From NCBI GenBank assembly GCA_025602915.1, contig JAHLJZ010000019.1:1-64000 (forward strand): DNA of 64,000 nt. Direction: 5' to 3'. Positions within the stretch are counted from its first letter, which is position 1; each line of letters begins with the position of its first letter. The DNA is from Paraphysoderma sedebokerense. Its lineage: Eukaryota > Blastocladiomycota > Physodermatomycetes > Physodermatales > Physodermataceae. The translations under genes and the position numbers were made by a program. Of this stretch, positions 1-10,044 are shown piece by piece. The notes below the pieces were generated by a model. It made no database searches, was not told where the DNA came from, and saw only the letters and a list, made by a program, of their open reading frames with translations.

Positions 1-189
1 CTTCCGGCATATTGGAATGATGTCTGTGTGGATGGACGGAAGAGTAACTTTCTGGAGGACAATTAGGGAGAGGGAATACCTCATTCGTTAGTGATTACTG
101 AAGCCTACCGACTACATTGGTGGAAACGCTTATCGTCAAGCAATAAGGATAGTGCAGTGTCAAAAACTTGAAGAATTCATATCTAGTAT

Positions 190-1365
190 CTACAGTGTCT
201 TCCGCTAAACGCAAAATCCCCACCCAGATCAGCAATCAGAACTCACAACGACGACCCCAAAAACCATCCTATCCTAGCTCTCAATCCGGCCAGCAACATT
301 CCATATCAGATCAGATCAACGGTCCTTACAAAGTCAACTGCCAATTTGTCAAATTCTTGCCAATTATATTTCAAGTGATCCCCTCCTGCCTCACCAATTT
401 GCTTCGGATAAGGAAGCCGACATTTGCTCTCACCCCAGCGGAAATCCGACGACCGACAGTCTACGACTCTACAAAGAACCCCTCCTCTTTGGAAACTTGG
501 AATTGATGCCACTGTGTAGACAACAACCAATTCCCCCAGAAATAGAAAAAGCATCAACCGAGGCCAGTAGAAGGGAGAGCTAGAGTACGCTTTCGGAAAG
601 CAATCTCAAATGATCAGCCATGTGAAGGTAATATCATTATTAATTCTTCTTCATGAAGCCGACCTAAGAACTTGAAATTTACCCACCCGTAATCTTCCAT
701 TTAGCGAATTAGAGATGAAGAATGAAAGAAGGTCTGCTTTAACATGCTTCGAGGTTAGAACAACGTCGAAACTTCTGAATCAATGAGTACGGTTTGTAAA
801 ATGACCAATTGAATAAAAAGTTATGTAATCTGCGGGAAGACCTGAAAACGCATCACAATTTTGAATGTGGCTGTCACTGGGGACGGTCTAATGTGAGCTC
901 AGAGAACGGTACGACATCTAATAGCTTTATTGAAAATTTACAGACTATTAATTTTCTTTTGCGATTTATCAATTTGCGGACAGGTGAGAACCAACAACCG
1001 TTCGCCGCATGAAAGGATTAAAACGCAAAGATTGGTCCTTTTAAAACGGAATTTTAAATTTACTAATCTCACAACTGCTGGATTTGGGCTCTCTCGACAA
1101 TCTGACCTTGACTCGATTGGCGATGTGATCCTTGATGAACTTCTGGCCAAAGTCGAACAAGGTACAATCAATTAATCAACTTAACCGTATCAGTTTGATC
1201 TCGATAAAATATCCGACCGCTGAACTTCTGCAACAGGGAAGAATGACGGTATTTTGTTTAGCAAACCACAAATAGACTCACGGTTGCTTTCGACGTATCG
1301 TGAATATATGTTATTTTTACTATTTAAAGTTTGCTGGAAGGAAAGTGTAGCAAATTGTATTGACT
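190..1365 (+). pseudogene. Decayed copy of the REXO-type RNA exonuclease gene
   Basis: Nucleotide and peptide similarity runs in parallel with the intact gene at 17982-19731. The shared stretches include the start region (SSAKRK), the motif HWGRS.VSSENGT (about 860-920), the exonuclease-domain piece TTAGF.LSR followed by GDVILDEL (about 1070-1140), and the 3' flank (AGTTTGCTGGAAGG, near 1330). The frame is broken several times. Most of the exonuclease domain between DEL and the last exon is missing, and so is the DCEM motif. Intron sequence is carried along, so this is a DNA-level duplicate and not a retrocopy. It has the same orientation as its source, about 17.8 kb away. It is very unlikely to encode an active enzyme. 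Confidence 0.85.
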
Positions 1366-1611
1366 TCCACACGTCTGGCGGAATATCTGGGAGATTGGTC
1401 TGGCGATCTCGTATTTGAATCCAATTTGAGTCGGATTGGCAATAATACTGACGGTAGTAATGCAAATGGGATACCTAAGGACGAACATCCACTGCCAAAT
1501 GGGAATGATGAGACGCTGGGCTGAAATTAATAGGCACAGTAGCCTAAAGACGCAGAAATGGAGGTAATTTAGTGTACTCGTCGGCTGAGGAAAGCTGGAC
1601 AGATTATTCTA

Positions 1612-1998
1612 AGAGATCAAAAATCTTTTATTTTAATTATAATATAATTATCTTATAAACCATTATAAATCCCGCAAAAATGTTCTATAAAGTATTAGAA
1701 TATAAGCCAACATTAGGACAATTATATTGTGGATTCATGACTTTTTTGCTAAAAGAGGTTTATGTAGTTCTCTAATTCCTTCAATTAAAGAATCATTTAG
1801 TAGTAAATAATGTTTTACTCAATAGAATTAAATACTTGTACTCTTAAAGAGTTTAATTGGCTTTATTCGTTGTTTTATATTAATAAGATAAAGATTATTC
1901 CAGCTAATATCGCTGATTGTTTAACGTCACATAAGATAAAATCTCTTTCAAGTGTAAGTTCTGAATATTTATCATGGTTATCTGGATTCAGTGATGGA
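1612..1998 (+). pseudogene. Probable nuclear insert of mitochondrial DNA carrying LAGLIDADG endonuclease pieces
   Basis: This stretch is abruptly more AT-rich than its surroundings and uses AT-rich codons. One frame (from 1810) reads LKEFNWLYSLFYINKIKI, then IPANIADCLT, then YLSWLSGFSDG. The first part resembles the segment of mitochondrial LAGLIDADG homing endonucleases just before the second catalytic helix (LFY.ng.KiIP.nI...LT). The last part resembles the opening WLSGF.DG helix. The two pieces sit in an order that suggests a scrambled or fused fragment. I infer a NUMT from a group I intron ORF. An AT-rich nuclear ORF is the alternative. Confidence 0.5.
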
Positions 1999-2379
1999 AA
2001 GAAGGACTGTAGAATTGCCGGCAAAGGACGCTGAAGGAATAGGTGGGGAAGGCTCAGATGTTGGAGGAAGGTGAGAATGAAAGAATGGCTTCGATTTGGG
2101 AGAGCCGTTGGTCGACGGAATCAGAAACGTTGGAGATGTTAGAGGAAATTGGAGTTGGAAAATAAGACTGAGATAAAGGAGGTGAAGGAGTGTCGAAAGC
2201 ACTGATATAAGAGACCTCTGAACTTTGATCGTTGGGGACAGAAGAAGTTGAGGGTTGTTGGATATACATTGTCGCTTGGATCGAGTTTGAACTGAATGGA
2301 TGGTGGATTCTGAGGTCTGGCGGGTTGTGCGGTTTTGAGCCCTTCCCTTTTCCTTATTGGCTTTGCGGGGCATGTCCAA
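1999..2379 (-). other. Short unassigned ORF remnant
   Basis: Starting at an ATG near 2370 (MPRKANKEKGRAQ), the minus strand stays open for about 120 codons. It begins basic and turns Ser/Pro/Leu-rich. A second minus frame (2054-2269, beginning MYIQQPSTSSVP) looks more protein-like after the first 40 residues, as if the frame had shifted. No family is recognised. It could be chance or the remains of a small gene. Confidence 0.2.
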
Positions 2380-2394
2380 GAAAATAAAACTTCC

Positions 2395-2575
2395 CCTTTA
2401 TAGTTTAAGGAGGTATCTTGAGTACCCCTGCAAGTAACCTTGGGTCTTACTTGTTCACGCCAGAAGGCTTCGTCTGTAACACAAAAGTGACGTCATAGAT
2501 AAATTGAACCTATTTCATCCTTGCGCGCTCTAACCTATCAAAGCGCTTTAATTCGCAAAGTTCACATTGCCGAAA
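2395..2575 (+). repeat. Short copy of a two-copy repeat (partner 6722-7190)
   Basis: The stretch from GTTTAAG to TTCGCAAAGTTCACAT matches both ends of the segment at 6722-7190, including CTTCGTCTGTAACAC and AGTGACGTCA. About 300 bp in the middle of the partner are absent here. The partner holds an ORF, so this is an internally deleted duplicate. Confidence 0.75.
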
Positions 2576-2980
2576 GGGTAATTGTTTGATTAACAAATAA
2601 ATTGGGTATGTCTTTCGTTTTTCGATCATTGGAAAATGATATGCATTTTTTTTTCGTAAGTGCATGTAGCAGTTCTATGCACACCACAAAGTGCAGAAGT
2701 CACGGAAAGAGTGCGGAAAAAGGACCAAGAGTGCCGAAATTCAATCTGTTCCGCGCAAATGACAGATTTTTTATATACAAAAAATGTGCGTCTTTCATTA
2801 GGTCCTAATTATAACTATCCACAATAAAATATCGTCTCCTGATTAGATTATCATGTCCCGTATGAATTTTCTTTTCAGCTCCGTAATTTTAGACTATATT
2901 TACGCTCTTACGACGAAGCGATATTAAGTAACATCCACCCTCGATTCCCGACTTCGGATGATAATGTTGGGTGAGGGGGC
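2576..2980. other. Non-coding spacer
   Basis: No gene or structured repeat is recognised between the short repeat copy and the left terminal inverted repeat. Short open frames here have no protein-like composition. Confidence 0.5.
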
Positions 2981-3018
2981 GGAATGAGCAGTTTATTATA
3001 TAATTCACTCACATCTCG
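2981..3018 (+). repeat. Left terminal inverted repeat (38 bp)
   Basis: It pairs with 4791-4828 at 37 of 38 positions. The outer end is GGAATGAGCA and the inner end is CACATCTCG. Confidence 0.85.
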
Positions 3019-3153
3019 ATCATTAATCATTTTTGCGCATCGTGGTTACAGACAAGCAAGAAAATTTGGGGTCGCCTCGCAAGGTGACTTAGCCAAAGCT
3101 GTCCTTCTCCATATTTTCGTCAAGACAAATCGATACCACCAAATGAAAATCAT

Positions 3154-3655
3154 GTGTACAGTCGGAATCTCCTTGTTGCTTCATCTCGGCGAACGCTCTT
3201 CAATGACAGTGCTGCAAGCGAATCGATGATATTCTTACAACCGGATTCCGTTACTTCTGGAAGAAATAAAGTCCTCAGGATATTACATTTACTGATTCCA
3301 AGCGTGATTCTAGTGTCTTGGACGAAGAAGCCACTGACAATTTTGATGATGTCGCCACTTCGATCCGTTCACAAACAAACAGCTCTGCAACCCTTAAGAA
3401 AGAAGTCCCAGTACCGTTACGCAAAATGCTGATCTCTGTAATAATATTTTTTCTGACCTTTTACCCTCCTGTTATCACAGAGCCTCTCTCAGCCTTCCTT
3501 CTTCCACTAGCAATATCCGGAATCAAGCCAAACGTCGAAAGGACTTAATTCAATTTTCAATGCGAAAACATAGAGAAGAAGTTGTACACAGTCAATGTAA
3601 TGATTTTCAGATTGTTCGGGGAATGGAATCTACCCGTAGCGAAAATTTCATCTGA
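3154..3655 (+). pseudogene. Unrecognised coding remnant inside the TIR element
   Basis: Plus-strand peptide stretches follow one another in changing frames: RNLLVASSRRTLFNDSAA, then SKRDSSVLDEEATDNFDD, then (3425-3655) a 76-codon stretch ending QCNDFQIVRGMESTRSENFI and a stop. The composition is hydrophilic and protein-like, but no domain is recognised. The frame changes mean either unseen introns or decay. Confidence 0.3.
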
Positions 3656-3889
3656 CAGAGAGGCCATTCGATAGTGATTTAAGCTTGTTAGTTGTTAGTG
3701 GTAATTACTTGTTATTATGCATGAAAGATGTTATTAGACACCCAGTGGCAGAAAAGCCTTCGGTTTCTTATGTAGTGTCAGTTGATTTCCATTTATATAT
3801 GTATTAACTTGGTGTCTGTAAATATCGTGTACACTGATTCTCAAAACAATCATTAACTGCTTAATGATGTGGGTTTTGCAGAGATGTCA

Positions 3890-4190
3890 CCAGGAGATTT
3901 CGACCCAGAACGTCCTGCGGATCTGCGGATAATGTCGGAGATGTCCCGGGGCCGTCGCGGGGATATGTTGGAGATATCCCGGCAAGATGTTACAGAGACA
4001 TTCCAACCGAAGATATCCTCGAGACATCTTACGTGAGGATGTCCCCGGGACGTGTGCTGTAAATCATCGCGGCACGAGGCTATCCCGAGGACATCTTGAG
4101 GGGAGGCCGCGAAGATATCCTAAGAGACATCGTAGGGACATCACCGGATCCTGGGTGTATCGTGAGGACATCTCGAGGGGAATATACACG
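3890..4190. repeat. GACATC/GATGTC-rich degenerate repeat tract
   Basis: Words such as GAGACATC, GAGGACATC, GATATCC and GATGTCCC recur about every 15-25 bp in both orientations. The tract is more GC-rich than its surroundings. A weaker version of the same vocabulary occurs at 10085-10220. It is a degenerate minisatellite or a set of small inverted repeats. No coding sense is apparent. Confidence 0.6.
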
Positions 4191-4790
4191 ACCAATCCAA
4201 CCCACTAAAGTCCAACAAAATACCATCAGGATTACGAAACTGAAAATGAACCTCGTCCACCCGCGCCAAAGGCATATCAGCAAAGTGGATAGGCGGAATA
4301 CAATATCTTTGAAATGTTAGGTTTGATGTGTTTGTATGACTTTTTGCAGTCATAACATTTTTGTCTGATGCCAGCAACGTCCACAAGAATGTACTGATGA
4401 TTGCGAGACACCCAACGGAATACAATAATTTTGAAATGTTTAAAAGTTTCGGACAGAACGTACAGGCGAGTCCAGTTGTACTTGCGCTCACTATGTGTTG
4501 AGAACGTAATCGAAAGTGCCGATAGCATTACAAACGGCTGTATTCCAATTCCAGTCCACTATTCTTCCACCATTCCAATACATGTACGTGACCGTTGTCA
4601 CTGGAGTCGTCTATCGCATCTTCAGTGTAAAGTCTAACCCATTCCAAATACTAGGAACCCAAGTCCTTCGTGTAAAAATTCATTGGCAGACAAATTCGAG
4701 TTCATCAAAAAATGGTGATTATACGAGCCACGGAGTGGCGAAGTATACATCTCCATTATACATCGATGTTTCGTTCATATCTCCATTATA

Positions 4791-4828
4791 CGAGATGTGA
4801 GTGAATGATATAATAAACTGCTCATTCC
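4791..4828 (-). repeat. Right terminal inverted repeat (38 bp)
   Basis: The reverse complement equals 2981-3018 except at one position (C for A). Confidence 0.85.
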
Positions 4829-4944
4829 CACGAGACATCACCGGACCATGAGTGTGTAGTTGGGCTAACCCGAATTTAACCTTGGGTGCTACAACTATGA
4901 CGCCACCCTCTCACTTGCCCTGCAGTCCCGCGCTTACTCTTGAT

Positions 4945-4985
<41 letters not shown>

Positions 4986-5358
4986 AGGTTAAGGGTGGAG
5001 GAACAAATTTTTAGGAAGGTCAAACAGCTTGTGTGTATTACAGGAGCTAGCTAAGTATCGATGATTTCGGTTTTAAGCTTTCTGGGAGTAGAAAATATAT
5101 TTATGGGTAATTTGGGAAGTGTCAGTTAGTCATTTTAGCCTGGGTTCTACAGTCTACCCGTTTCAGCATTGTGTAACATATGTGACGTGTGTATCCGTTT
5201 ATATGTCTAATGAACTAATGTCAGTTAGCAAATACCAAGAAAAAGTACAATCTGTGGAACCGCATTCCTCCTAGATTAGTGAGCCTGATAGAAGCAATCC
5301 ATTCGGGGCGCGAAATATTACAATCGTCGCGGCATAACGAGATGCCTCGTGTAGACAT
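4829..5358. other. Non-coding stretch with a (TG)18 microsatellite
   Basis: A pure TG dinucleotide run occupies about 4947-4982. Around 5195-5290 the minus strand weakly resembles part of the small gene family found at 12.2-12.5 kb (shared GAGGGAATGC-type and TTCTACAGAT-type words). Nothing else is recognised. Confidence 0.6.
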
Positions 5359-6099
5359 TGTTAAGATTTAGAGCAAGATCAGAATATTTATTTAGGAAGT
5401 AGAGGGTTTCCTTTTATAGATAAATAATGATCTAAATATAGACTTAAGTAATTCTCACTACGCGTTGAGGCGTTTTACCATGTACGTTGTCGTGAAGAAT
5501 CACTGAGAGTAGTAAAGAGAGTTCGACCCTAGAATCTATAGAGATGTTTGACAGTTTAGAAAGAAGATGGGTCATTTTCAGGTGGATTGGATGAGTAACT
5601 AATGTATTTGGTAGACATACCCGGAAACGGTAAATTGGTGGTAATTAAGTTGGTAAACATTTACGTGGTGATGAATAGTATAAGTATTCTGTAGTAGGAT
5701 GTCTTCAGTACGAATTTATTATATTTTGTATTGAAGGTAACTTTCTTATAATTATTCTGTTGATTGAGGGATATTTTATTAGTGGATTTATATTTATATT
5801 TATTTATATTTAACACGAATTTATTATATTTTGTATTGAAGCCTACCAATCCCGGTAACTGCCTTAATAAAGTCTTTTAGTAAGATTTTATATCCCCTAA
5901 CAAATCGTCCTCGCGACAACGTTGCATGATTAGCCACTTATGCGCCTAAACTAATATAACAAATAATAACTGCTAAGTTAACTACTTTATCATACAATGA
6001 ATGACTAAATGTAACCTAACTAAGCTAAATATAAACAATAACATATTGTAAACTATACTAAAAATAGAAAGCTAAAAATAGATTCTTCAATCTTCAACA
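5359..6099. mobile_element. Solo LTR of an LTR retrotransposon (fossil)
   Basis: The unit starts TGTTAAGATTTAG and ends CTTCAATCTTCAACA, so it has the TG...CA ends usual for LTRs. It is flanked on both sides by GACAT (5354-5358 and 6100-6104), a 5-bp target-site duplication. Both ends recur at 7818-7943, which confirms the boundaries. No internal coding region accompanies it. The family (Ty3-like or Ty1-like) cannot be told from an LTR alone. The intact target duplication suggests a fairly young insertion. Confidence 0.8.
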
Positions 6100-6104
6100 G
6101 ACAT

Positions 6105-6733
6105 AAGCTATCTAAACAAACTATCCACAGGAATATCGGAAAAAGTTCTAATTAAAGCGACAATTGTGTGTACAATGAAAATACTTTCGATGAGTTCAGC
6201 CAGGCTCAATGTACTATCACAAGCACATAATAAAGATGGATTAGAATAAGTTCATTAAACTCGTGAACGGAATAACACAGTATATGTGACATTTTAGACT
6301 GTAGAACTCAAGATAAAATGAACCTGACACCTCCCGATGATACCCGCAAGTTCGTTTTTCTGCCTTCAAATAGCACAAAACCAGAATCCTTAATTATCAT
6401 CCAGAAAAATAGTTTGATTCTCCTAATAATACCATTGTTCCTCCCCCCTCCTTCAACGACTGCTCAAGGGGAGGTTGTCACATTAAGCTGTACGTGACGC
6501 GCACCTGCAGGTGGAAAAATTTACACTAGGCCTCGGTTCGAGGCAAAGCCGACAGGTGCGCAACTACGGCGCAACAATAACAAGGTGCCACATTACTGTA
6601 TGAACCACAGCAACTCCTAAGATGTACGCAGTCGCTCGTTCAGCAGCGCCCGCACTACTACCAAACCTGGGCGGGCGGGCGGGTGGGTGTTCAAGAAAAC
6701 AACGCATACCCGTTAACAGTTTAAGAAAGCATC
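6105..6733. other. Non-coding stretch
   Basis: No gene is recognised. There is a small GC stem (GCGCACCTG / CAGGTGCGC, about 6500-6562) and a GGGC-rich run near 6668-6690 just before the next repeat copy. Confidence 0.5.
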
Positions 6734-7130
6734 TTGAGCGCCCATACGAGTAACTTTGGTTCTTTTTTGTTCACACCAGAAGATTTTGTCTGTAACACTA
6801 AAGTGACGTCACAGATTGACGATTATATCTACAAATTGGATATGTTATCCCTCCGATATGTGAATTTATTGCATAAAGACCATCCAGATCTTGCTCAACG
6901 AAATATAACTCACTTATTACGACATTTACCGCAACAAGTCCGTCAGTTCGGAATCCTTCGGTATGGTGCTACTGAAAAATTGGAACAGGTGACTATAAGC
7001 AGCTAGTTCACATTGGCTTTGTTCATACATGGCTCATGTTTTGCTCAGACGAACAGCATGATACGTAGAAGTATTTGCTTTTCCAATAGGCAGGCGATAT
7101 CAGCAGACCTTGCTCGGACATTCGCTTAGG
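6734..7130 (+). CDS. Unassigned small ORF in the long copy of a two-copy repeat
   Basis: An open frame from 6734 gives about 90 residues. Its second half is helical and protein-like (DDYIYKLDMLSLRYVNLLHK, then LAQRNITHLLRHLPQQVRQF). A GT donor after KLEQ (about 6987) and an AG near 7090 could join a short last exon reading AISADLARTFA and a stop. No family is recognised. The segment 6722-7190 shares both ends with 2395-2575. It could be a truncated or decayed gene. Confidence 0.3.
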
Positions 7131-7190
7131 CTACACCTATTTTAACCTTGCGTGCTCCAACCCATCAAATCGCTTTACTTCGCAAAGTTC

Positions 7191-7544
7191 ACATAATCAA
7201 TGTGCAATTTCATTATTTCGGCTCAACAAGAGAAAGAACATTCTTCACACGCCCTGATTCTTCTGCCCTTAAAAAAAAAATTCACATATTTCGCAGAAAG
7301 CTCAAAGCACTAAACTGCACCCTTGTTCCCTAACATTTTCTATTCATGCATCAGCAATTATTATATCCATTCACGGTCCATCAAGGAGATAACTTCCTCC
7401 CCATATTTTTTGCAATCCCCTTCCAAAAACTAAAAGGAAAAATTGCAAAACAATACGAAAAGTCAAGTGTAATCAACGAACGACAACAGTAACTTACCTT
7501 TGCAATCCCAATCAATAATTTACCTCCACGGAGAGGTTTTCAAA
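7191..7544. other. Non-coding stretch
   Basis: Nothing is recognised beyond an A9 run and short chance frames. Confidence 0.4.
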
Positions 7545-8290
7545 CGAGACTTCACATCTTCATCTTCAGGAAAGCGCTTGGTCGGATTTTGATTTTGACT
7601 TTGATATACCTCTTCGGTTGGCATTGCTAGTTCACCATCGCTAATAAAGAAGGCGAAAATAGGGTCCAGGCGTTTTTGAGGGCAAGAACCTCAAGCACTA
7701 CGATGACAAAACTGTACCAATCATAGAATGGGTCGTATACCTCCAAATTGTCCATGACTGGATAGCTGTGTCGGGGAGTGTAGGATACAACTCTTTAGGT
7801 GATTTTTGTCCAATTTATATTAAGATTTAGAGCAAGATCAGATATTATTTATTTAGGGAAGTAGAGGGTTTCCTTTTATTATAAACAATAACATATTGTA
7901 AACTGAACTAGAAAGCTAAAAATGGATTCTTCAATCTTCAACAATTCTGAGGGCTGACCCAAAATCGATAAGGGCCGCAAATGCCTCGGGTACCGCTCGT
8001 CCATTAGCTAAGAGGAGACGGACATCGTATTTAGTAATAGATTTTGAGAATATCTTGGTCTAAAAAAAAGAAATGAAAGAGGAGATGACTGTACCGAAAT
8101 ACTTATTGAAATTGTCGGCCTCCCATGATTTGATATCTTGTGCCGAATAAGAGACGACGATATTCGCCGGGTGTCGGAAAGATTTGGATGTTTGGGGGAT
8201 CGTTCCCTTCCAGGGGATATGGGTTTATTCCCCATAGGCGATATATCGAAGAGTGAGGTTACTCGTTTCGGATATAATAGGTTGTATAAT
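7545..8290 (-). pseudogene. Unrecognised minus-strand gene remnant interrupted by an LTR
   Basis: Several minus-strand peptide stretches look like real exons: NIVVSYSAQDIKSWEADNF (about 8100-8160), SKSITKYDVRLLLANGRAV followed by PEAFAALIDFGSALR (about 7950-8040), MDNLEVYDPFYDWYSFVIVV (about 7700-7755) and MPTEEVYQSQNQNPTKRF (about 7570-7625). A candidate intron with a polypyrimidine tract ending TTTTTTTTAG separates the first two. The reduced LTR copy at 7818-7943 sits directly after the FGSALR exon. No family is recognised. The frames do not join cleanly, so it is called a pseudogene. Confidence 0.4.
7818..7943. mobile_element. Reduced LTR copy (fossil)
   Basis: It has the same two ends as the 741-bp LTR at 5359-6099 (TTAAGATTTAGAGCAAGATC at one end, CTTCAATCTTCAACA at the other) but is only 126 bp long. 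The flanking bases match only partly, so it is probably older than the full-length solo LTR. It lies inside what looks like a former gene. Confidence 0.7.
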
Positions 8291-9470
8291 GATTAATAAA
8301 ATCATAGTCATAAAAGTTTGTAAGTTATTTTTTTTTTTCATAGATATATTGATTTGATGTCCTTTATAAATCCCTTTCCTTCCTTATAAATACCAAATTC
8401 TATACAAAATAATGAAATGCTAAACACATGTCACGAATATCAAATATTGAAAATACCACACTCGAAATACATTAGACATGCTAACAACATCAGACATAAC
8501 AATAGAAAATAAATTTAGTGACATGAACCAAAAAAATTACATTCCTTTCAACAAACAACTGAAATTCTAGTGTCGAGGAAAATGACACAGTATGTTATCG
8601 TTTCCACACGACACCGGCTTGATATCCAAATGCAGCAAATTGTTTCAGTGCATTTGATTTAAACCTTCAGCTGCGGACAGAAGGACGGCTCTCTATTTTA
8701 TTAATAGACTAAGTATCTGTTTGCCAACTTCCAGAGAAAGTTGATAACTCACCCAAACCCTGCCTTTTAATTGTATGTTCAAAGTCTTGAACTGATTTTA
8801 AGAAATCATAGACGTGACTTCTCCGATTGAGAAGTTTGCTCGGTCAATTTGAGAGCAAAAAAATTCTTCGTTGCCGACTTCAGAAGTCGGGCCAATGTCT
8901 CGTGAGCCAGTCTGCATTCAAAAGCTGCGGTCTTCATGAGGATTGAGAAACATGTTTTTGAACTTCGGAGAGCGCACACTTACTCGAAAACTATCTATCT
9001 GCCCCGGAAAGGCTTACCATCGGTCGAGTTCTCTATATCTGAGAGTCTCTAGGCGAAAATATTTGAGTCGGCAAGCACACGCTGATCAGCATGTCGGCCT
9101 TGAGCGCTGTATTTTGTGAGTGCAAATGTCGATCTAGGCATCTAACCTAACCTAACCTAGATCTTAGCATCTGTCAGCGTTCTGGTTTGAAGCACAGTAT
9201 ATCATAGCGAGCCACCGCGAGATGAAAAGGGAATGGTCGTGTCGTGGCAACAGAAAAGCTCTGGTTCACCAGTCAGTGAACGAACGTACTGCAGTGAACG
9301 CCGGTGATGCGCTGGGAAGGCTCTGATGTCTTCTCAGAAACATGCTCCTCCTGAATGCAGTTTTGTCGTTGTATGTAATAACATCTGACTCTAGAGGTCC
9401 AAGTGTATTCACTTGCAACGGTGACTGAAATTCCCTTGAGGTAGGGCTTTCCTGACTTCCTTAATCATTA
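8291..9470. other. Long non-coding stretch with a short TTAGG run
   Basis: No gene is recognised. At 9142-9160 there are three tandem CCTAA units (TTAGG on the other strand). This is too short to call an interstitial telomere. Confidence 0.5.
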
Positions 9471-10044
9471 TTGCCTCTTCTGGTCGTATTTGTTGACATT
9501 CTGATTCGACTTGCTTTCACCACACCAATTCTAGCGCGACTGTTGTCGACAAGGGCTTTCACCCCTACTATCTTGTCTCTTCCAACCTATCTTCTCTTCC
9601 CATCTCTTTTGTTTGTCTCTGTGAACTTTGCAATAGCGATGCAAACGATATACGACGAGTTGCCAGGGCAAGGAGTTTTCGTTTACTCTCGATCTGCTTC
9701 TGACTGTGTTTGGCTTGCGTTTGCTGTTGTAGAGTACAACTATGAGAGTTTGAATACAATGATCGTTTGCTTCAATGATTTCCACACTTTTGACTTTTAC
9801 ATTCCATGCTTGCGCTTTTTGTTTTATTTTTTCGTTTTTAATTTCTTGCACTCCCGTTTGGACAAAGATCTGTCATTTTGATTTTCTTCTGAGCTAACCT
9901 TTGAGCATACAACGTTCCACTGAGGACCCCCTAGAATTGGCCTCCTCCTTCGTTGCTGGTGTCACATCTTATGTCATAGTTATCGAGACAATACATGTCA
10001 AAATCGTTCTAGTACGATGACTACACTGGGGAGTGGAGACATGA
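9471..10044. other. Open but unassigned stretch
   Basis: Both strands are open between about 9530 and 9880. The plus frame is hydrophobic (MPLLVVFVDILIRLAFTTP). The minus frames are Gln/Lys/Arg-rich (QKAQAWNVKVKSVEIIEAN). Overlapping open frames on both strands with biased composition, no intron signals and no recognisable domain argue against calling a gene. Confidence 0.3.

Larger units (their letters stand above)
2981..4828. mobile_element. 1.85-kb element bounded by 38-bp terminal inverted repeats
   Basis: Positions 2981-3018 (beginning GGAATGAGCAGTTTATTATA) are matched by the reverse complement of 4791-4828 with one mismatch in 38. No convincing target-site duplication is visible in the flanks. 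The interior holds a gene-like remnant (3154-3655), a run rich in GACATC/GATGTC words (3890-4190) and two direct copies of GGAATACAAT..TTTGAAATGTT (4293 and 4416). No transposase is recognised. It is best described as a non-autonomous DNA-transposon-like unit, or as a fold-back structure left by an inverted duplication. Confidence 0.6.

Noticed and set aside
4947-4982. (TG)18 run as a functional element
   Set aside because: An ordinary microsatellite with no linked feature.
9142-9160. Three CCTAA units as an interstitial telomere
   Set aside because: Only three units, and TTAGG is not the usual fungal telomere repeat; chance or a simple-sequence run is enough.
9471-9881. 136-codon plus-strand ORF with hydrophobic composition
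   Set aside because: The opposite strand is also open with a biased Q/K composition; no domain, no intron signals, no conserved neighbour.
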